From: Endothia cerciana
Taxonomy: Eukaryota > Ascomycota > Sordariomycetes > Diaporthales > Cryphonectriaceae
Assembly (NCBI GenBank): GCA_026119935.1
Contig: JALRMH010000006.1
Location: forward strand, 186,001-250,000
Direction: 5' to 3'
DNA length: 64,000 nucleotides
Below the pieces are notes generated by a model. The model had not been told where the DNA came from, did not search any database, and was given only the letters and a program-made list of their open reading frames with translations. This document shows, piece by piece, positions 60,593 to 64,000 of the stretch (its first letter is position 1; every line of letters starts with the position of its first letter). The position numbers and the translations under genes are program-made.

Positions 60593-61555
60593 CAAGACAG
60601 CGTAGCAAAAGGGTCCGCAAGCCAGCGCCAACTTAAGAAGGCCTAAGACACAGTACTCGAACATGGCAGAAGCCACAACCTGGGTGATCGAGACAGGAGG
60701 CGGCGAAGTCCCTCTTTTGTTGATAGCACTGACCTTGGCTGGTTAGTGGTTGGCATCGCGCTCCAATAGATGGAGAACTAAAGCATGACCTCAACTATCT
60801 CTCCTGAGAAAGCTTGCATTTGCGACGCGTACTACGCCAGGGATCATAATTAGAAGGCGGTGCATCTCGCCCCTGAAGATGCACGTGCTGTCTTCCAGGG
60901 TTCTACACCTCTCTCTTCCGGATCAGCACCACCATAAGTCTGCTCTTGCATTAGACATGCAAGGTTCATGGTCTCTGGATTCTGATAACCTAAGTCCATA
61001 ATCTTAGTCCGGTCGCACATATACTGTCCTCCTAGGTGCATCAACAACTGCCATTCCAGGGGGACCCAATCTGACCCCCGGCGGTGATCCCAACCATCTC
61101 GCAAAGTTCAGGATCAAGGCTAATGGTTGGATATTCTGTTCTACAGGCACAAGGAAAGGACTTGATGGATGCAGTAGAAAGCCTAAGACAATGATGGGAA
61201 TGAGACGCTTGATACGGTCCACCACACAAAACAGAAATACAGCTGACCGGGCTTGAACAAAGTTGAAACCCAGAAAAAGGCCCACAATCAAGAGGTACCG
61301 CTGCTCTGTTAGCGACTGGTCAGCATTTGCCAGACTGGTGAGCATGGAATCCCGAAAGCGGTCCGAGACCCAGCCTTGAGGTATTAGAGGTATGTCTGAC
61401 CGACGCCAAGGCAACGTTGCTCGGTCTAAGCTTCTCTGGAGGGCTCAGCAGAGGGATATGTCTATGATAGTGGCCCTTATTATTTAAAGATATCCTAGAG
61501 AGAAGGAAAAAGAAGTTTGTTTTTGGCTCTTCTGCTTTAATCCCGTGCCTGCAAT
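60593..61555. other. Intergenic, nothing recognised with confidence
   Basis: Minus-strand open frames at about 60850-61414 look weakly protein-like but shift frame several times and match no family I recognise. They may be further gene remains. Confidence 0.4.
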
Positions 61556-62590
61556 CTAACTCTCCTTCTTCCAGAGCATGAACGCTTTCAAGTCAGTCCA
61601 TATGGAAAATGCCGAGCACTGCAAATCTGAAGCACTATCCTTCGTTGATCTGTGTGAACATGTCTGAAAATCGAAATTCCAGACCATTCGATCTAGTAAT
61701 ACACGAAACTCAACCCATGCCAGGTCTTGGCCAAGACAGTCACGTCCGCCTGTCGAAAACGGGCGACAGACATCGCGGTCGTCGGCAGAGAACTGGGCAA
61801 GGTGACTGGACGTATAGCCATACTGGGTGGCTTGATCGGAAGAGAGCCAACGCTCGGGGTGAAACTCTCCGGGAAGAGCAAAGTTCTCAGCGGACCGATT
61901 GGCGGCGAACTGGGTAACACCAACTACGGTCCGTAGACATGCTACTCAACAAGACGCTCAGACGCACAGGATGTAACGAGAGCAAAGCTGCGTGGGAGGG
62001 TGGCGGTGTGATTCAAATGACAAGACTTCATCTTACACCGGGTGGAACAGCACGCCCAGCAACTACAGCGCCATCTTCGCCCACCACACGTGCTGGGCCG
62101 TCAGCCAGAGGCGGATAGAGTCGATTTGTCTCCTTTAATACCGCATTAAGATACGCCATATTGGCCGTGGTGTTCGCGAAGGTTATATCCGATATAACCG
62201 GAGCTGCACTACAGATTTTCTTCGCGAGCTTTTCCAGCACTTCAGGGTACTCACAGAGCAAGTGGGTAGCACGGAGGAGGGATGTGGCGATGGTTTCACT
62301 TCCGGCGAGCATGAGGAGTATGCAGCTTGCATCTAGCTCCTGTTTTCTGAGAGTGTCCTTTTTGGAGAAGGAGTTAGGATCGCGTTTCTCCTTATTTCCC
62401 TTTGTCTTTTGAAGCGTATTGGCTTGATCATCCTGGAGACTCATATCCATTTCGTAACGCGACCGACACGAAGTCCTCCAGCTCACCAGGAGCGAGCCGG
62501 CGTTTGCAGCGTCGGTCCACCTTTTCTATTATCAGACGGAGGAACCTCTCCTGCAACTGCAATAGGCTTCTGGGGGCCAAACATGTTATG
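61556..62590 (-). pseudogene. Cytochrome P450 fragment (C-terminal half)
   Basis: Minus-strand pieces in P450 order: LLQLQERFLRLIIEKVDRRC and LEDFVSVALRNGYE (about 62590-62450), then the I-helix LMLAGSETIATSLL and K-helix LKETNRLYPPLADGP. After an unresolved junction near 61930-62030 follow GEFHPERWL and the haem loop FSTGGRDCLGQDLA, ending at 61556. A weak intron (GT at about 62448, AG near 62349) would fix the first frame change. The 200 or more residues expected before LLQLQERF are absent; a GMC-oxidoreductase remnant lies there instead. It is therefore a 5'-truncated copy, probably not functional, although its haem and ExxR residues are intact. Confidence 0.7.
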
Positions 62591-62792
62591 AGAATAGGTG
62601 GGGGTGGGTACATCCGTGAACACATGACAAGAGCGGACATCTTGAAATGAGACAATACCATGTGGATTATTTGTCGTCAAATTGGTTGTTCTTCTTAGGG
62701 TGGTAATGCGTCCGCAGTTCGGCGACGAGACTATGCATACTTGTGGACAACGGATTCCTGCCGTCGTGCGGCGCGTAGCGAAAAGAAGCCAC

Positions 62793-63781
62793 CTAGACTG
62801 CAATAGCCCGAGGTACTATACCGGACGTGTCGAAGACGATTTTTTCAACCAAAGCACCGGTCACGACATCCAGATTCTGGCGACCTTTGGCCGGCTCGAA
62901 GTAGGCCGTCGCAGCATCGCTACGTGTCCGAGATTCAGGGTCAATGCTCATGGCATTGATGTAGCCACCAACAAACTCCCCGGAGAAAGGATCGCCGGAA
63001 GCCGGGTACCCCAGGGCAGCAAGCATATCCACCCAGGCAGTGGGTAGGGGGTCTTCGACCTCCTCCGGGAACGACGCATGTACGGGCCATCTGTGCCGCT
63101 CACGGCGTCCTGAACAGTCGTCAGTGAGCTTCATTCATTCCCGACCGAAAGTCTCGCATCTAATTCTTGATTTGGCAGTCGTCCAGTCATCGACAGCGAA
63201 GGGAAGACCTTCACTCTCCATTCCCGAAGAGAAAGGGGAAAGCGGGGAAAGAGGCTCGAGAGCCTATACATCAATATATTCCAGGGCGAAGGTGGTTGCA
63301 GGCATTCAGAGAAGGCGGAGAAAGAGTACGGAACTTCTTGTAATACGGTGCCATAGTCTCCCAGTCCCAACCCGGGCTGCCAAAGGCGGCCCAAGCATCA
63401 ACTGCTGCCTTTGAGTTGGCAACAAAGGCTTGGCCATTGATGGCACTGGAGCCACCAAGCGCCTTTGCCCTGAGACAAGGGAATAACTTTTCCCTTGAGA
63501 CCCTCCTGATTTGTCCGTCAACTAGCCGATTCGATCGATGTCCATGTCACGCATACGAAGAGAGGAATCACCTGAGGCAAGCTGACATAGCTCCAGTTGA
63601 ATTCGTCCGAGCCGAGGAGCGAGGGCTATGAGGCCGGAGTGCGGATGTGTGGATCAGCAGTATGATCAGCTCCTGCCTCGACAACGAGGACGGAGATGTT
63701 TGAGTCCTCAGTGAGGCGCGTTGCAACGATCAGGCCGGCCAGGCCGCCTCCAACGACGATGAAATCGTGCTTTGAACCCAT
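62793..63781 (-). pseudogene. GMC oxidoreductase remnant (N-terminal half)
   Basis: Starting at ATG 63781 the minus strand encodes the FAD-binding N-terminus DFIVVGGGLAGLIVATRL and VLVVEAGAD. A TAG at 63628-63626 interrupts it, and the same frame resumes PSLLGSDEFNWSYVSLPQ. After an intron-like gap comes EGLKGKVIPLSQGK. There one extra base (about 63461-63466) shifts the GMC signature ALGGSSAINGQAF into another frame, followed by AWAAFGSPGWDWETMAPYYKKF. A last piece (GPVHASFPEEVEDPLPTAW... to about 62793) follows another gap. The C-terminal half with the catalytic His is missing. Two lesions and truncation mark a pseudogene. Confidence 0.75.
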
Positions 63782-64000
63782 GACTGGACAGACTTTCGTT
63801 GTGTTCTTGAGACTGTGACGAGCTGTTGGAGGCAAAAATGCGAAGGAATTTAAAAGTCAGGAGTTGAGAAGCGAGGAGTCAAAACAAGACGACGGCTTGA
63901 TGTTCGAGGGGGCTGCTCAAGAACAACATCGACATCCTCAGCCATATGCTGCAGCCGGAGTGCAGCCGCTCAAAAGCGACAATCCAGAATTCAGAAACCC
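63782..64000. other. Window edge, nothing recognised
   Basis: Upstream flank of the GMC remnant; no other feature seen. Confidence 0.4.

Noticed and set aside
1..64000. CRISPR array or prokaryotic operon structure
   Set aside because: No regularly spaced direct repeats; all convincing genes have eukaryotic introns.

Overview
This is a stretch of a filamentous ascomycete (Pezizomycotina) nuclear genome. Nearly every real gene is split by 50-170 bp introns with GT..AG (a few GC..AG) borders. The proteins are typical of that group: a LaeA-like methyltransferase, a fungal C2H2 factor, an ankyrin NLR-like protein, an AflR-type Zn2Cys6 factor, a highly reducing PKS, an NRPS and fungal P450s. I cannot name the species; a Sordariomycete or relative is a guess.

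Layout. (1) 1-8.6 kb: a LaeA-like methyltransferase and a large C2H2 zinc-finger protein with an uncharacterised C-terminal region. (2) 10.5-11.2 kb: a small cysteine-rich, probably GPI-anchored secreted protein. (3) 13-24.4 kb: an island resembling fungal NLR/allorecognition loci. It holds a 1815-residue protein with an SesB-like domain, a NACHT-like domain, ankyrin repeats and a degenerate zinc finger; an uncharacterised protein; and an ankyrin-subtilisin (S8) fusion. (4) 24.4-26.4 kb: gene remains, including a broken P450. (5) 27.4-59.6 kb: a compact biosynthetic gene cluster. In order it holds an AflR-like regulator (-), branched-chain aminotransferase (+), hotdog thioesterase (+), two-module NRPS A-T-C-A-T-C (-), MFS transporter (+), P450 (-), alpha/beta-hydrolase-fold protein resembling cofactor-free quinaldine 2,4-dioxygenases (+), P450 (-) and HR-PKS KS-AT-DH-MT-ER-KR-ACP (+). 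From the NRPS onward the genes alternate strands, giving divergent promoters and convergent ends. (6) 60-63.8 kb: decayed genes, namely an unknown ORF, the 3' half of a P450 and the 5' half of a GMC oxidoreductase.

How the cluster may work (inference). The PKS would build a reduced, C-methylated acyl chain and the thioesterase would release it. A P450 plus the aminotransferase could turn it into a non-proteinogenic alpha-amino acid, as proposed for cyclosporin and HC-toxin building blocks. The NRPS, whose architecture is that of fungal diketopiperazine synthetases, would join it to a second amino acid. The second P450 and the dioxygenase-like enzyme would tailor the product, and the MFS protein would export it. 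I do not recognise this gene combination as a described pathway. Exon borders were placed by eye from reading-frame continuity, splice consensus and family motifs.
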